Source: an uncultured Lachnospiraceae bacterium
Lineage (GTDB): Bacteria; Bacillota; Clostridia; Lachnospirales; Lachnospiraceae
Length of the DNA stretch: 58,457 bases
NCBI GenBank assembly: GCA_900316075.1
Contig: ONBT01000011.1
Coordinates: forward strand, 1-58,457
Direction: 5' to 3'
The translations under genes were made by a program, and so were the position numbers. How positions within the stretch are numbered: the first letter of the stretch is position 1; each line of letters starts with the position of its first letter. Shown here one piece after another: positions 37,965-46,649 of the stretch. The notes below the pieces were generated by a model that was not told where the DNA came from, did no database searches, and saw only the letters and a program-made list of their open reading frames with translations.

Positions 37965-38105
37965 ATGGATGACTTTAGCAAAACATTGGGAAATAATCCG
38001 ACTGAGCGCGCATTGGATGAAGCCGACCGGCAGGCGGAATCATCAGATATCCGGCTGATGCATGAAGAAGTTTTCTCTGCGTTAAGAAAGAGCAGTAGAA
38101 AATAA
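37965..38105 (+). CDS. Short RelB/DinJ-like antitoxin remnant
   Basis: 46 residues, start ATG 37965 with GAAGGAG upstream. The C-terminal part (ALDEADRQAESSDIRLMHEEVFSALR) resembles the toxin-binding tail of RelB/DinJ antitoxins, but the DNA-binding ribbon-helix-helix half (about 40 residues) is missing and no toxin follows. It could be a decayed unit or a stand-alone neutraliser of foreign toxins. Confidence 0.6.
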   Translation: MDDFSKTLGNNPTERALDEADRQAESSDIRLMHEEVFSALRKSSRK

Positions 38106-38172
38106 TATAATGACACAAAAACCCCTTGAGCCCGCGCTGCGCGCGGGCTCACGGTTCTTTGAAACAGAAAAC

Positions 38173-38210
38173 GGGACTGTGCAGGAGAAGAGCACAGTCC
38201 CATTTTTTGT
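38173..38210. terminator. Bidirectional terminator between the antitoxin remnant and tyrS
   Basis: A perfect 10-bp stem (GGGACTGTGC with GCACAGTCCC). It is followed by ATTTTTTGTTTT on the plus strand and by GTTTTCTGTTTC on the minus strand, serving convergent genes. Confidence 0.85.
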
Positions 38211-38225
38211 TTTACATTATTCTAA

Positions 38226-39458
38226 TCACTCAACTACGACTTTTACGAACTTCTTCTTCCCTTTCTTCAGGACGAAGTCGGCGAAGTCCTTCTTTTCATA
38301 GATCGTCTTGGGATCCTCGACCTTGTCTCCGTTCACGGTGACGCCGCCCTGGGTCAGGGCCCGGCGGGCTTCATTCTTCGTGGCGGCAAAGCCGGCTTTT
38401 ATGATGATGTCCAGGATTCCGATTCCGTCTGCGACGTCGCTTTCCGTAAGGGTCATTTGCGGAAGGTTGGCTGAATCCGCACCGCCGGCAAAGAGGGCCC
38501 TTGAGGCCTCGCGGGCCTTCCCGGCTTCCTCTTCCCCGTGAACCAGCTTGGTGAGCTCATAGGCCAGGATGTCCTTGGCCTCATTCAGCTTCTCGCCTTC
38601 CCAGGACTCCATGGGGCGGATTTCCTCGAGGGGCAGGAAGGTCAGCATCTTGATACACTTGATGACGTCTCCGTCGTCGACATTGCGCCAGTACTGGTAG
38701 AAGTCGTACGGTGTGGTTTTCTCCGGATCGAGCCAGACGGCGCCGCCACTGGTCTTTCCCATCTTTGTTCCGTCGGACTTCGTAAGCAGGGTGATGGTCA
38801 TGGCGTAGGCATCGTCCCTGCCCAGCTTCTTCCGGATCAGGTCGGTGCCGGCCAGCATGTTCGACCACTGGTCGTCACCGCCGAACTCGAGATTGCAGCC
38901 GTGGTTCTGGTACAGGCAGTAGAAGTCGTAGGCCTGAAGGAGCATGTAGCTCATCTCGAAAAATGTAAGGCCGCCCTCGCGCGCCATGCGGTTTTCGTAG
39001 GCTCTCGCGCGAAGCATATTGTTCACGTTGAAATGAACCCCGACCTCCCGCATGAAGTTCATGAAGTTTAAGTCCCGGAGCCAGTCGGCATTGTTCACCA
39101 TCTTGGCGTCGGCCGGGCCGTCGCCGAAGTGGATGAAGCGGGACATCTGCTTCCGGAAGCACTCGCAGTTGTGGTCGATGATGTCGTTCGTCATCATGGA
39201 GCGCATATCGGACCGGCCGGAGGGGTCGCCGATCATGCCGGTGCCGCCGCCAACTAAGGCAATGGGCTTGTTTCCGGCCTCCTGCAGACGCTTCATCAGG
39301 CAGAGGGCCATGAAGTGGCCGACGTGCAGCGAATCCGCCGTCGGGTCAAAGCCGATATAGAAGGTTGCCTTGCCTGCATTGACAAGCTCGCGCACCTTCG
39401 CCTCGTCCGTGACCTGGGCGATCAGCCCGCGCTCCGTCAGTTCTTCATAAATTCCCAT
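38226..39458 (-). CDS. tyrS: Tyrosyl-tRNA synthetase
   Basis: 410 residues. The HIGH motif is HVGH (45-48), the KMSKS loop is KMGKTS (near 232), and the C-terminal S4 domain (about 340-410) includes the RRALTQGGVTVNGDKV block. It charges tRNA-Tyr in the cytoplasm. It is the only leftward gene in this part of the window, against the direction of replication. A boundary motif lies just before its ribosome-binding site (AAGGAG). No T-box is visible upstream. Confidence 0.96.
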   Translation of the reverse strand: MGIYEELTERGLIAQVTDEAKVRELVNAGKATFYIGFDPTADSLHVGHFMALCLMKRLQEAGNKPIALVGGGTGMIGDPSGRSDMRSMMTNDIIDHNCECFRKQMSRFIHFGDGPADAKMVNNADWLRDLNFMNFMREVGVHFNVNNMLRARAYENRMAREGGLTFFEMSYMLLQAYDFYCLYQNHGCNLEFGGDDQWSNMLAGTDLIRKKLGRDDAYAMTITLLTKSDGTKMGKTSGGAVWLDPEKTTPYDFYQYWRNVDDGDVIKCIKMLTFLPLEEIRPMESWEGEKLNEAKDILAYELTKLVHGEEEAGKAREASRALFAGGADSANLPQMTLTESDVADGIGILDIIIKAGFAATKNEARRALTQGGVTVNGDKVEDPKTIYEKKDFADFVLKKGKKKFVKVVVE

Positions 39459-39475
39459 CGATTTCTCCTTATTTC

Positions 39476-39490
39476 ATGACTAATATAAAA
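39476..39490 (-). repeat. Boundary motif upstream of tyrS
   Basis: The minus strand reads GGGGTTTTATATTAGTCAT, ending 11 nt before the ribosome-binding site of tyrS. Confidence 0.5.
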
Positions 39491-39597
39491 CCCCAGGATT
39501 TCTTCCTTCGGAAGTTTCCCGCGGCACTGCTTGACATTGTATCGGTTTGCGCAGTCTTTTTCAACTTAAACAAGTGCTAAACTTCATCCGTCTTTCC

Positions 39598-39625
39598 TTG
39601 TACGTGCCTTCTTTTCTGTTATAAT
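39598..39625 (+). promoter_or_regulatory. Promoter of uppP
   Basis: TTGTAC, a 16-bp spacer and a perfect TATAAT (39620-39625), 39 nt before the start codon. Confidence 0.65.
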
Positions 39626-39663
39626 GCTGAAAGTTGGTTTGACTGATTTTGAAGGAAGAAAAA

Positions 39664-40491
39664 ATGGATATATTGATTTCAATTATTTACGGCATCGTCG
39701 AGGGTATCACGGAGTGGCTGCCGGTTTCGTCCACCGGCCACATGATTCTCCTGAACTCCCTGCTGAAATTTCAGGATACATCGGACGGCTTCTATTCCAT
39801 GTATGAAGTCGTGATTCAGCTGGGCGCCATCCTGGCCGTCATCGTCCTCTTCTGGAAGCGCCTGTGGCCTTTCGGGATCCATGAAGGCCATCCGGCCGTG
39901 AAGAAGCGGACCATGCGCATGTGGGGACAGATCATCATCGCCTGCCTGCCGGCTGCCATAGTCGGTGTCCTCTTCGACGACAAGTTCGAGGCCCTCTTCT
40001 ACAACCCGACCTCGGTGGCCCTGGCCCTGATCATCGTAGGTGTCGCCTTCATCGTGGTCGAGAACTACGAGAAAAATATGGAGCCCACGATTATCCGCAT
40101 CCGGGACTTCACCTGGAAGACTGCCCTGATCATCGGCCTATTTCAGGTCATCGCCGCCATCTTCCCCGGCACTTCCCGCTCCGGCGCCACCATCATCGGC
40201 GCCCTCCTGATCGGCGTTTCAAGGACCTGCGCAGCGGAGTTCACCTTCTTCCTGGCGGTGCCTGTCATGCTGGGGGCCTCTCTCCTGAAGGTCGTCAAGT
40301 TCGGAGCGGTTTTCACGGGACACGAAGTGGCCGTCCTCCTGGTGGGCTGCATCACGGCCTTCGTTGTCTCCCTCTTCATCATCAAATTCCTGATGAACTT
40401 CGTGAAGACCCACGATTTCAAGGTCTTCGGCTGGTACCGGATCGCCCTCGGCGCCTTCGTGCTGCTTGCGGGAGCGACGTTCCTGAAGTGA
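39664..40491 (+). CDS. uppP: Undecaprenyl-diphosphatase (BacA/UppP)
   Basis: 275 residues from the ATG at 39664, with GAAGGAAG 5 nt upstream; a TTG 15 nt earlier is less likely. About seven or eight membrane helices. The catalytic motifs are GITEWLPVSSTGHM (about 14-27) and FPGTSRSGATI (about 165). It regenerates the lipid carrier for peptidoglycan and teichoic acid synthesis and gives bacitracin tolerance when abundant. Followed by an ATAATGT motif. Confidence 0.95.
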   Translation: MDILISIIYGIVEGITEWLPVSSTGHMILLNSLLKFQDTSDGFYSMYEVVIQLGAILAVIVLFWKRLWPFGIHEGHPAVKKRTMRMWGQIIIACLPAAIVGVLFDDKFEALFYNPTSVALALIIVGVAFIVVENYEKNMEPTIIRIRDFTWKTALIIGLFQVIAAIFPGTSRSGATIIGALLIGVSRTCAAEFTFFLAVPVMLGASLLKVVKFGAVFTGHEVAVLLVGCITAFVVSLFIIKFLMNFVKTHDFKVFGWYRIALGAFVLLAGATFLK

Positions 40492-40640
40492 CATTAGAAT
40501 AATGTAGAACAAAAACATGGGAGCCTGCAGCAATGCGTACTCCTGATTTTGTAAAGAAAATGACTTCCGTTTTTTCGGTTGCTTTTCGGCCTTCTATCGG
40601 TTATCATGCTCTTCGTAAAAGGGAGTAGCGGACTTCCGGC

Positions 40641-40668
40641 TTTACATTAGTCATATGAATAATGCAAA
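40641..40668. repeat. Paired boundary motifs
   Basis: TTTACATTAGTCAT (40641-40654) is directly followed by ATGAATAATGCAAA (40655-40668), a near reverse complement, forming one palindromic unit between uppP and the permease. Confidence 0.55.
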
Positions 40669-40799
40669 GCCCCAAGCCGTCCGGAGTCGTCAGCACATTG
40701 CGACAATCGCAATCGGGTCCGGAATTTCACTTTTTGAAATCGCAAGACTTTTGCCGCACGTATTGTTTAAGTGAGGCAGAAGCCTTGCGATTTTTTGCA
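40669..40799 (+). promoter_or_regulatory. Attenuator-like leader of the permease gene
   Basis: A terminator (AATCGCAAG pairing with CTTGCGATT, then TTTTT) at about 40738-40795 ends 13 nt before the permease ATG. Upstream, ATTGCGACAATCGCAAT can form its own hairpin or pair with the terminator arm, and TCCGGA occurs twice around it. The placement directly before the ribosome-binding site suggests conditional termination. I do not recognise a known riboswitch class. Confidence 0.5.
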
Positions 40800-40811
40800 T
40801 AAGGAGAAGGT

Positions 40812-42083
40812 ATGAAAACAGCGGCTATTATCATCTTCATCGTCATGTATGCCCTGATGGTGCTCCTGCCCAAGTGGCGCTATCTCGTGGCCCTGATTAC
40901 GGCGGGGGTCTTCGTAGCGGCCGGCATGCTGCCCGTTTCCACGGTGCCGACGGCCATCGACTGGAACGTCCTGATGATGATCTTCGGCACCATGGTCATC
41001 GTCGACTACTTCATCGAGTCGAAGATGCCGGAAAAGATTGCGGACGCCCTGCTCAGGCTCTGTCCCAATGTCATGTGGGTCACGATCATCATGTCCCTCT
41101 TCTCCGGCATTGTCTCCGCCTTCATTGACAATGTCGCCACGGTTCTGATGATCGCCCCCGTAGGCCTGGCCATCTGCAAGAAGCTGAAGATTTCCCCGGT
41201 ACCTATGCTGATCAGCATTGCGGTTTCCTCGAACCTGCAGGGGGCGGCCACCCTGGTCGGCGACACGACCTCCATCATGCTGGCCGGGGCCGCAGGCATG
41301 AACTTCAACGACTTCATCTGGTTCCACGGAAAGCCCGGCATCATGTTCGCTGTTGAGCTCGGCGCCCTTGCAACCATTCCCATTATGATGGTCCTGTTCC
41401 GCAAGGACAGGCAGCCGGTGGACTCCGACCAGCACACGGAAGTGAAGGACTACGTTCCGACCATCACCATGCTGGGCCACGTGGTTGGCCTCATCATCGC
41501 CTCCTTCATTCCCAATACCCCGGCCATGATCAACGGCTATATCTGCATGGCTTTCGGCATTCTTACGATTGTCTGGGAACTCGTTAAACAAAAATCAAAA
41601 GACGGCATGATCCATTCCCTTCATAATATGGACTACCAGACCATGCTCCTCCTGGTCGGCCTCTTCGTCGTCATCGCCGGTATCCGGAATGTGGGTCTGA
41701 TCGACGACCTGGCCAACCTGATTGCGGCAGCAGGCGGGTCCAATATGTTCCTCCTCTACTCCATCGTCGTCTGGGGTTCGGTCCTGATTTCCGCCTTTAT
41801 TGATAATATTCCCTATGTCGCCACCATGCTGCCCCTGATGGGAGCCGTGGCCACGACCATGAACGTGGAGCCCTACTTCCTCTATTTCGGGCTGCTTGTA
41901 GGCGCCACCCTGGGCGGCAACCTGACACCCATCGGAGCTTCCGCCAATATCGCGGCGGTCGGCATGCTCCGGAAGGAAGGCTACGAGGTCCGCTTCCGGG
42001 ACTTCTTCCGCATCGGCATTCCTTTCACCCTGACGGCTGTCGTCGTGGGCTACCTCTTCGTCTGGGCCGTATATCATCCGTAA
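40812..42083 (+). CDS. ArsB/NhaD (SLC13-related) family ion permease
   Basis: 423 residues with 10-12 hydrophobic helices. Two internally repeated halves each contain the family signature: SAFIDNVATVLMIAP (about 101) followed by LQGAATLVGDTTS, and SAFIDNIPYVATMLP (about 331) followed by GGNLTPIGASAN. These Asn/Asp and Gly-rich loops bind the substrate in the ion-transporter superfamily. It may export or import an anion or exchange sodium; the substrate cannot be read from sequence. Leader structure suggests regulated expression. Confidence 0.82.
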   Translation: MKTAAIIIFIVMYALMVLLPKWRYLVALITAGVFVAAGMLPVSTVPTAIDWNVLMMIFGTMVIVDYFIESKMPEKIADALLRLCPNVMWVTIIMSLFSGIVSAFIDNVATVLMIAPVGLAICKKLKISPVPMLISIAVSSNLQGAATLVGDTTSIMLAGAAGMNFNDFIWFHGKPGIMFAVELGALATIPIMMVLFRKDRQPVDSDQHTEVKDYVPTITMLGHVVGLIIASFIPNTPAMINGYICMAFGILTIVWELVKQKSKDGMIHSLHNMDYQTMLLLVGLFVVIAGIRNVGLIDDLANLIAAAGGSNMFLLYSIVVWGSVLISAFIDNIPYVATMLPLMGAVATTMNVEPYFLYFGLLVGATLGGNLTPIGASANIAAVGMLRKEGYEVRFRDFFRIGIPFTLTAVVVGYLFVWAVYHP

Positions 42084-42101
42084 GGAAAAGTCCATGTTTC
42101 A

Positions 42102-42130
42102 TTGAAAATACATATTTTCTCGGGTATAAT
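42102..42130 (+). promoter_or_regulatory. Promoter of the zinc-ribbon gene
   Basis: TTGAAA, a 17-bp spacer and a perfect TATAAT. The leader of about 110 nt holds no obvious terminator. Confidence 0.8.
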
Positions 42131-42243
42131 GAATTTAATTGCGGCGGGAACCGGTGTTGACTGTAGTTTTTAAGTCCCGCAGAGACTGCAAGAGCAGATT
42201 GTGACCAATTGCTTTTCTTATCATTTGCATGAAGGAGGCAGCT

Positions 42244-42588
42244 ATGGACAGCTTTTTCGACAAACTCGGCGATACGATTGTGACAGGCGGCAAGGCCGTC
42301 GGCGACAAGGCCAGGGAACTGAGCGATACAACAAAGCTTCAGATCGAGCTGAAGCGGAATGAAGACATCGTCATGGAAGAGTACGCAAAGCTCGGGAAGA
42401 AGTATTATGAAGCCCACAAGGACGAGGACCCGGCTGAGTTTGCGACCCTTGAGGCAGCCCTCCGCCAGGTAGCTCATGTCAAGCAGCAGATTTCCGACGT
42501 CAAGGGCGAGAAGATCTGCCCCAAGTGCGGAGCAGCGAATGCGGCGGATGCGGCCTTCTGCAGCAAATGCGGCGAGAAGCTCGACTGA
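42244..42588 (+). CDS. Zinc-ribbon protein with coiled-coil N-terminus
   Basis: 114 residues from the ATG at 42244 (GAAGGAGG upstream). Residues 1-85 are predicted helical and charged; the C-terminus is a zinc ribbon, CPKCGAAN...FCSKCGEKL, with four cysteines. Similar small proteins are common in Clostridia and have no assigned function. It is probably cytoplasmic. It has its own promoter. Confidence 0.8.
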   Translation: MDSFFDKLGDTIVTGGKAVGDKARELSDTTKLQIELKRNEDIVMEEYAKLGKKYYEAHKDEDPAEFATLEAALRQVAHVKQQISDVKGEKICPKCGAANAADAAFCSKCGEKLD

Positions 42589-42620
42589 GGCGATTTATAT
42601 TATTCATAGAATCCTTTTTG

Positions 42621-42639
42621 CCCCGGAAGACCTCCGGGG
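42621..42639 (+). terminator. Hairpin between the zinc-ribbon gene and metG
   Basis: CCCCGGA pairs with TCCGGGG; the following GGCGGACTTTTGC resembles the start of the 36-nt repeat. The T-run is short, so read-through into metG is possible. Confidence 0.5.
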
Positions 42640-42669
42640 CGGACTTTTGCAAAAGTTAGGACGTAAAAA

Positions 42670-44667
42670 TTGAGCAGCAGAGGAAAGTATTACATTACAA
42701 CGGCCATAGCGTATGCATCGGGCAAGCCCCACATCGGAAACACGTATGAAATCGTGCTCGCCGACGCGATCGCGCGCTTCCGCCGCCAGCAGGGCTACGA
42801 TGTCTTTTTCCAGACCGGAACGGACGAGCACGGACAGAAGAACGAGACGAAGGCGAAGGAAGCCGGCGTGTCTCCCAAGGAATTCGTGGATTCCACGGCA
42901 GCGGAAATCCGCCGCATCTGGGACCTCATGAATACGTCCTACGACAAGTTCATCCGGACCACGGACGACTACCACGTGTTAGAGGTCCAGAAGATTTTCA
43001 AGAAGCTCTACGAGCAGGGGGACATCTACAAGGGCCACTATGACGGCCTCTACTGCAACGAGTGCGAGGCCTTCTACACGGAGTCCCAGCTCGTGGATGG
43101 TAAGTGCCCGGTCTGCGGCAGCGAGGTTCATGCCCAGCAGGAGGAGGCTTACTTCTTCCGCATGAGCAAGTACGCCCCCCGGCTCATTGACTACATCAAT
43201 ACCCACCCCGATTTCATCCAGCCCGTGAGCCGGAAGAATGAGATGATGAACAATTTCCTCCTGCCCGGCCTGCAGGACCTCTGCGTTTCCAGAGCCTCCG
43301 TCAAGTGGGGCATTCCGGTCACCTTCGACCCCAACCAGACCGTCTATGTCTGGCTGGACGCCCTGACGAACTATATCACGGGAATCGGCTATGACGCGGA
43401 CGGCAATTCCACGGACCAGTACAAGAAGCTCTGGCCGGCGGACCTCCACCTCATCGGCAAGGACATCATCCGCTTCCACACCATTTACTGGCCCATCTTC
43501 CTGATGGCCCTCGGAGAGCCGCTCCCCAAGCAGGTCTTCGGCCATCCCTGGCTCCTGCAGGGCGGAGAGAAGATGTCGAAGTCCAAGGGCAATGTCATCT
43601 ATGCGGACGACATGGTGGACCTTTTCGGCGTCGACGCTTCGAGATATTTCGTTTTACATGAAATGCCCTACGAGAACGACGGGGTCATCACCTGGGAGCT
43701 CCTGGTGGAGCGGATTAATTCCGACCTGGCAAATACGCTCGGAAACCTCGTCAAGCGGACCGTGTCCATGACGAACCAGTATTTCGGCGGCGTGGTGAAG
43801 AACCCGGGCGTGAATGAGCCCGTGGACGAGGAGCTGAAAGCTCTGGCCGTTGCGACAAGAGACCTCTGCGACAAGGACATGGAGACCCTCAGGGTGGCGG
43901 ACGCCATGTCGAAGGTCTGGGACCTTTTCAAGCGCTGCAACAAGTATATCGATGAGACGGAGCCCTGGGTGCTCGCAAAGGACCCTGATAAGCAGGGTCG
44001 GCTCGCCACCGTCCTTTACAATCTCGTGGAATCTATCTCCATCGGCGCTTCCCTCATCAAGTCCTTCATGCCGGACACTTCCGCAGCCATTCTGAAGGAA
44101 CTGGGCGCGGATGAAATCCCTTATGATGAGCTCGACACCTTCGGCCACTATCCGGCCGACGGCAGCCGGAAGGTGACGGACAGCCCCGTGACCCTCTTCG
44201 AGCGCCTCAAACTCGATGACGTCATGAAGAAGGTTTCTGTCATTGAAGCCGCCCAGAAGAAGGCCGCCGCCGCGGAAGAAGAAAAGACCGCAAAGCCTGT
44301 GAAGAAGGACTCTTCTGCCGATGTTCCCGTTGAACACAAACCTCAGGTCACCATCGACGACTTTGACAAGCTGGAGTTCCGGGTCGGGGAAGTCCTTTCC
44401 TGCGAGGCGGTTCCCAAGTCCAAGAAGCTCCTCCTTTTCCAGGTGAAGATCGGCTCCGAGACCCGGCAGATTGTCTCCGGCATTCACAAGTGGTATGAGC
44501 CTGAGCAGCTGGTCGGCAAGCGGGTCATGGTGGTTGCGAACCTGAAGCCTGCCAAGCTGGCCGGTCTCATGAGCGAGGGCATGATTCTTTCGGCCGAGAG
44601 CCCGGACGGGGACCTGGCCGTGATGACGCCCGCCAAGGACCTGCCCGGCGGGTCTGAGATCTGCTGA
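42670..44667 (+). CDS. metG: Methionyl-tRNA synthetase
   Basis: 665 residues starting at TTG 42670, where the family sequence begins (YYITTAIAYASGKPHIGN); the ribosome-binding site is weak. HIGN is at 21-24, a CxxC zinc knuckle (CNEC and CPVC) near 125-145, and KMSKS at 301-305. The C-terminal EMAP-type tRNA-binding domain (about 555-665) follows a Lys/Ala-rich linker. It charges initiator and elongator tRNA-Met. No T-box is seen. Confidence 0.96.
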   Translation: MSSRGKYYITTAIAYASGKPHIGNTYEIVLADAIARFRRQQGYDVFFQTGTDEHGQKNETKAKEAGVSPKEFVDSTAAEIRRIWDLMNTSYDKFIRTTDDYHVLEVQKIFKKLYEQGDIYKGHYDGLYCNECEAFYTESQLVDGKCPVCGSEVHAQQEEAYFFRMSKYAPRLIDYINTHPDFIQPVSRKNEMMNNFLLPGLQDLCVSRASVKWGIPVTFDPNQTVYVWLDALTNYITGIGYDADGNSTDQYKKLWPADLHLIGKDIIRFHTIYWPIFLMALGEPLPKQVFGHPWLLQGGEKMSKSKGNVIYADDMVDLFGVDASRYFVLHEMPYENDGVITWELLVERINSDLANTLGNLVKRTVSMTNQYFGGVVKNPGVNEPVDEELKALAVATRDLCDKDMETLRVADAMSKVWDLFKRCNKYIDETEPWVLAKDPDKQGRLATVLYNLVESISIGASLIKSFMPDTSAAILKELGADEIPYDELDTFGHYPADGSRKVTDSPVTLFERLKLDDVMKKVSVIEAAQKKAAAAEEEKTAKPVKKDSSADVPVEHKPQVTIDDFDKLEFRVGEVLSCEAVPKSKKLLLFQVKIGSETRQIVSGIHKWYEPEQLVGKRVMVVANLKPAKLAGLMSEGMILSAESPDGDLAVMTPAKDLPGGSEIC

Positions 44668-44726
44668 GAAAGCATTCTGCCTGCAGGAATATCGTTTTAC
44701 ATATATTAATTCAGGCTTCATGACAT

Positions 44727-45560
44727 ATGAAGATATTTGAGACACACGCACACTATGAAGACAGGAAGTTCGACTCGGACCGGGCCGAACTTCTTTCGAA
44801 TCTGCCGAAACTGAACGTGAGCCCGGTCATCAATGTCGGGGCTTCGGCCCAGAGCAGCCGGGATTCCGTGGCCCTGGCGAATGAGTGGCCCTACATCTAT
44901 GCGGCCATCGGCCTCCACCCCTCGGAGCTCGGCGACGCGGACGAGGACTTCATGGCCTATTTGTCCGCCCACGCGAAAGACCCGAAAGTTGTGGCCATCG
45001 GGGAAATCGGCCTCGACTACCACTACCTGAAGGAAGACTACAAGGACATCGAAGACCTGGACGCTCGCCACGAGGCCATGGACGCTGAGAAAGAAAATCA
45101 GAAGAAGTGGTTGCTGCGGCAGCTGGGAATCGCCCGCCAGGCGGACCTGCCCTGTATTTTCCACCTGAGGGACGCGGCGGCGGACTCCATGGAGATTCTG
45201 ACCGACGCGGCGGCGAAGGGGACTCGCGGCGTCGTCCACTGCTATTCCTACTCGGTGGACCATGCCCTGAAATACATTGAAATGGGCTACTTCATCGGCA
45301 TCGGCGGGGCCGTGACCTTCGGGGCCTCGAAGAAACTGGAGGAAGTCGTGAAGACCGTCCCTCTCGAGCGCATCGTGACCGAAACGGACTGTCCCTACAT
45401 GGCGCCCGAGCCCTTCCGGGGCCGGCGCAACGACTCGACCTACATCCCCTACATCATCAAGCGGATCGCGGAACTTAAGGAAATCACGGAAGACGAGGTC
45501 CTGGAGACCACGGCGGAGAACGCCTACCGCCTGTTTCCGAAGGTGAAGAAAAAGTTCTGA
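44727..45560 (+). CDS. tatD: TatD family metal-dependent hydrolase
   Basis: 277 residues, a TIM-barrel nuclease. Metal ligands are in ETHAHYED (His-x-His near residue 6), GEIGLDYH (Glu near 95), FHLRDA, HCYS and ETDCPY. TatD enzymes act as 3'-5' exonucleases on DNA or RNA and may take part in repair. The order metG-tatD-ksgA is widely conserved in Firmicutes. The usual rnmV between tatD and ksgA is absent. Confidence 0.93.
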   Translation: MKIFETHAHYEDRKFDSDRAELLSNLPKLNVSPVINVGASAQSSRDSVALANEWPYIYAAIGLHPSELGDADEDFMAYLSAHAKDPKVVAIGEIGLDYHYLKEDYKDIEDLDARHEAMDAEKENQKKWLLRQLGIARQADLPCIFHLRDAAADSMEILTDAAAKGTRGVVHCYSYSVDHALKYIEMGYFIGIGGAVTFGASKKLEEVVKTVPLERIVTETDCPYMAPEPFRGRRNDSTYIPYIIKRIAELKEITEDEVLETTAENAYRLFPKVKKKF

Positions 45561-45654
45561 GAATAATGTAAACCGCGTCCTCTCCTGCCTCCGGAAGGCA
45601 GCAGGAGGAATAATGTAAATCCTGTCCTTTCTTACATCCGAAAGGCGGCAGGAG
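45561..45654 (+). repeat. Two 47-bp tandem units before ksgA
   Basis: Units 45561-45607 and 45608-45654 both start GAATAATGTAAA and end GCAGGAG. Between those ends each carries a hairpin (CTCCTGCC...GGCAGCAGGAG in the first). The end of the second unit provides the ribosome-binding site of ksgA. Confidence 0.85.
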
Positions 45655-45658
45655 AGAT

Positions 45659-46543
45659 TTGCCAAAGAAGAGAAATATGCCGGGAATCGATTACGGAAAC
45701 AGCGCAAATACAGGGGCCTACCTGAGAAGCAAGGGCTTCCGGGTCAAGAAGAACTACGGGCAGAACTTTCTGACGGATGAAAGTGTCCTGTCCGATATTG
45801 CAGATGCCTCCGGGGTGACGGAAGAGGACACGGTCCTCGAAATCGGTCCGGGCACCGGAAACCTGACCCGCCTCCTCGCTGAACGGGCAAAGAAGGTCAT
45901 CGCGATCGAGGTCGATTCGGAGCTCATCCCCTATCTCACCGTGGCCCTGGAGCACTTCGACAACACCCAAATCATCAATACCGACATCATGCAGGCGGAC
46001 CTTTCCGAGATTCTCTCAGGCGTCGAGGGAGATTTCTGCGTCGTGGCCAATCTCCCCTACTACATCACGACCCCGGTCGTGACGAAGCTTCTGGAGGCGG
46101 ACCTCGGTGCCCGCTCCTTCACCTTCATGGTGCAGAAGGAAGTGGCCGAGCGCATGGCGGCCGCCCCCGGCAGCAAGGACTGCGGGGCCATTTCCTACTT
46201 CGTGGCCTGGCGGACCGAGGCCGAAATCGTCCGGACCGTGCCGGCTGCGGCCTTCTATCCGCCTCCCAAGGTGGATTCGGCCGTCATTCACCTTACAATG
46301 CGGAAGGAGCCGCCCGTCAACGAAACCGTTGACGAAACCCGACTTTTTTCTATAATTAAAGCGGCTTTTGCCCATCGGCGGAAGACCCTTTCGAATGCGA
46401 TCGCATCCGCAGGCGTCTGCGGCTCGCTCACGAAGGACGAAATTGCCGACGCCATCGAGGCCGCCGGCCTCTCCCGGACCATCCGGGGGGAGCGGCTGAG
46501 CCTGGAGGACTACTGCAGGCTTCTTGCGGAAGTTGACAAGTGA
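45659..46543 (+). CDS. ksgA: KsgA (RsmA), 16S rRNA dimethyladenosine transferase
   Basis: 294 residues from a TTG at 45659, about 5 nt after GCAGGAGAG; an ATG 18 nt later is a weaker option. Motifs are KNYGQNFL (about 31), LEIGPGTGNLT (about 60) for S-adenosylmethionine, and NLPYYITTPV (about 129) at the active site. It methylates A1518 and A1519 of 16S rRNA. Confidence 0.95.
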   Translation: MPKKRNMPGIDYGNSANTGAYLRSKGFRVKKNYGQNFLTDESVLSDIADASGVTEEDTVLEIGPGTGNLTRLLAERAKKVIAIEVDSELIPYLTVALEHFDNTQIINTDIMQADLSEILSGVEGDFCVVANLPYYITTPVVTKLLEADLGARSFTFMVQKEVAERMAAAPGSKDCGAISYFVAWRTEAEIVRTVPAAAFYPPPKVDSAVIHLTMRKEPPVNETVDETRLFSIIKAAFAHRRKTLSNAIASAGVCGSLTKDEIADAIEAAGLSRTIRGERLSLEDYCRLLAEVDK

Positions 46544-46649
46544 GCCAGCCTGGCGACCGGATTGATATTTGTTTTACAGAAACCGTTTTTATAACATGAA
46601 ATGGCAGCCGTCTCAGGTCTGCCGCATAGATTACGAGAACTAGTATCCG

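Noticed and set aside
42638-42650. Further copy of the 36-nt repeat before metG
   Set aside because: Only GGCGGACTTTTGC matches; the rest of the repeat and its pairing arms are absent.
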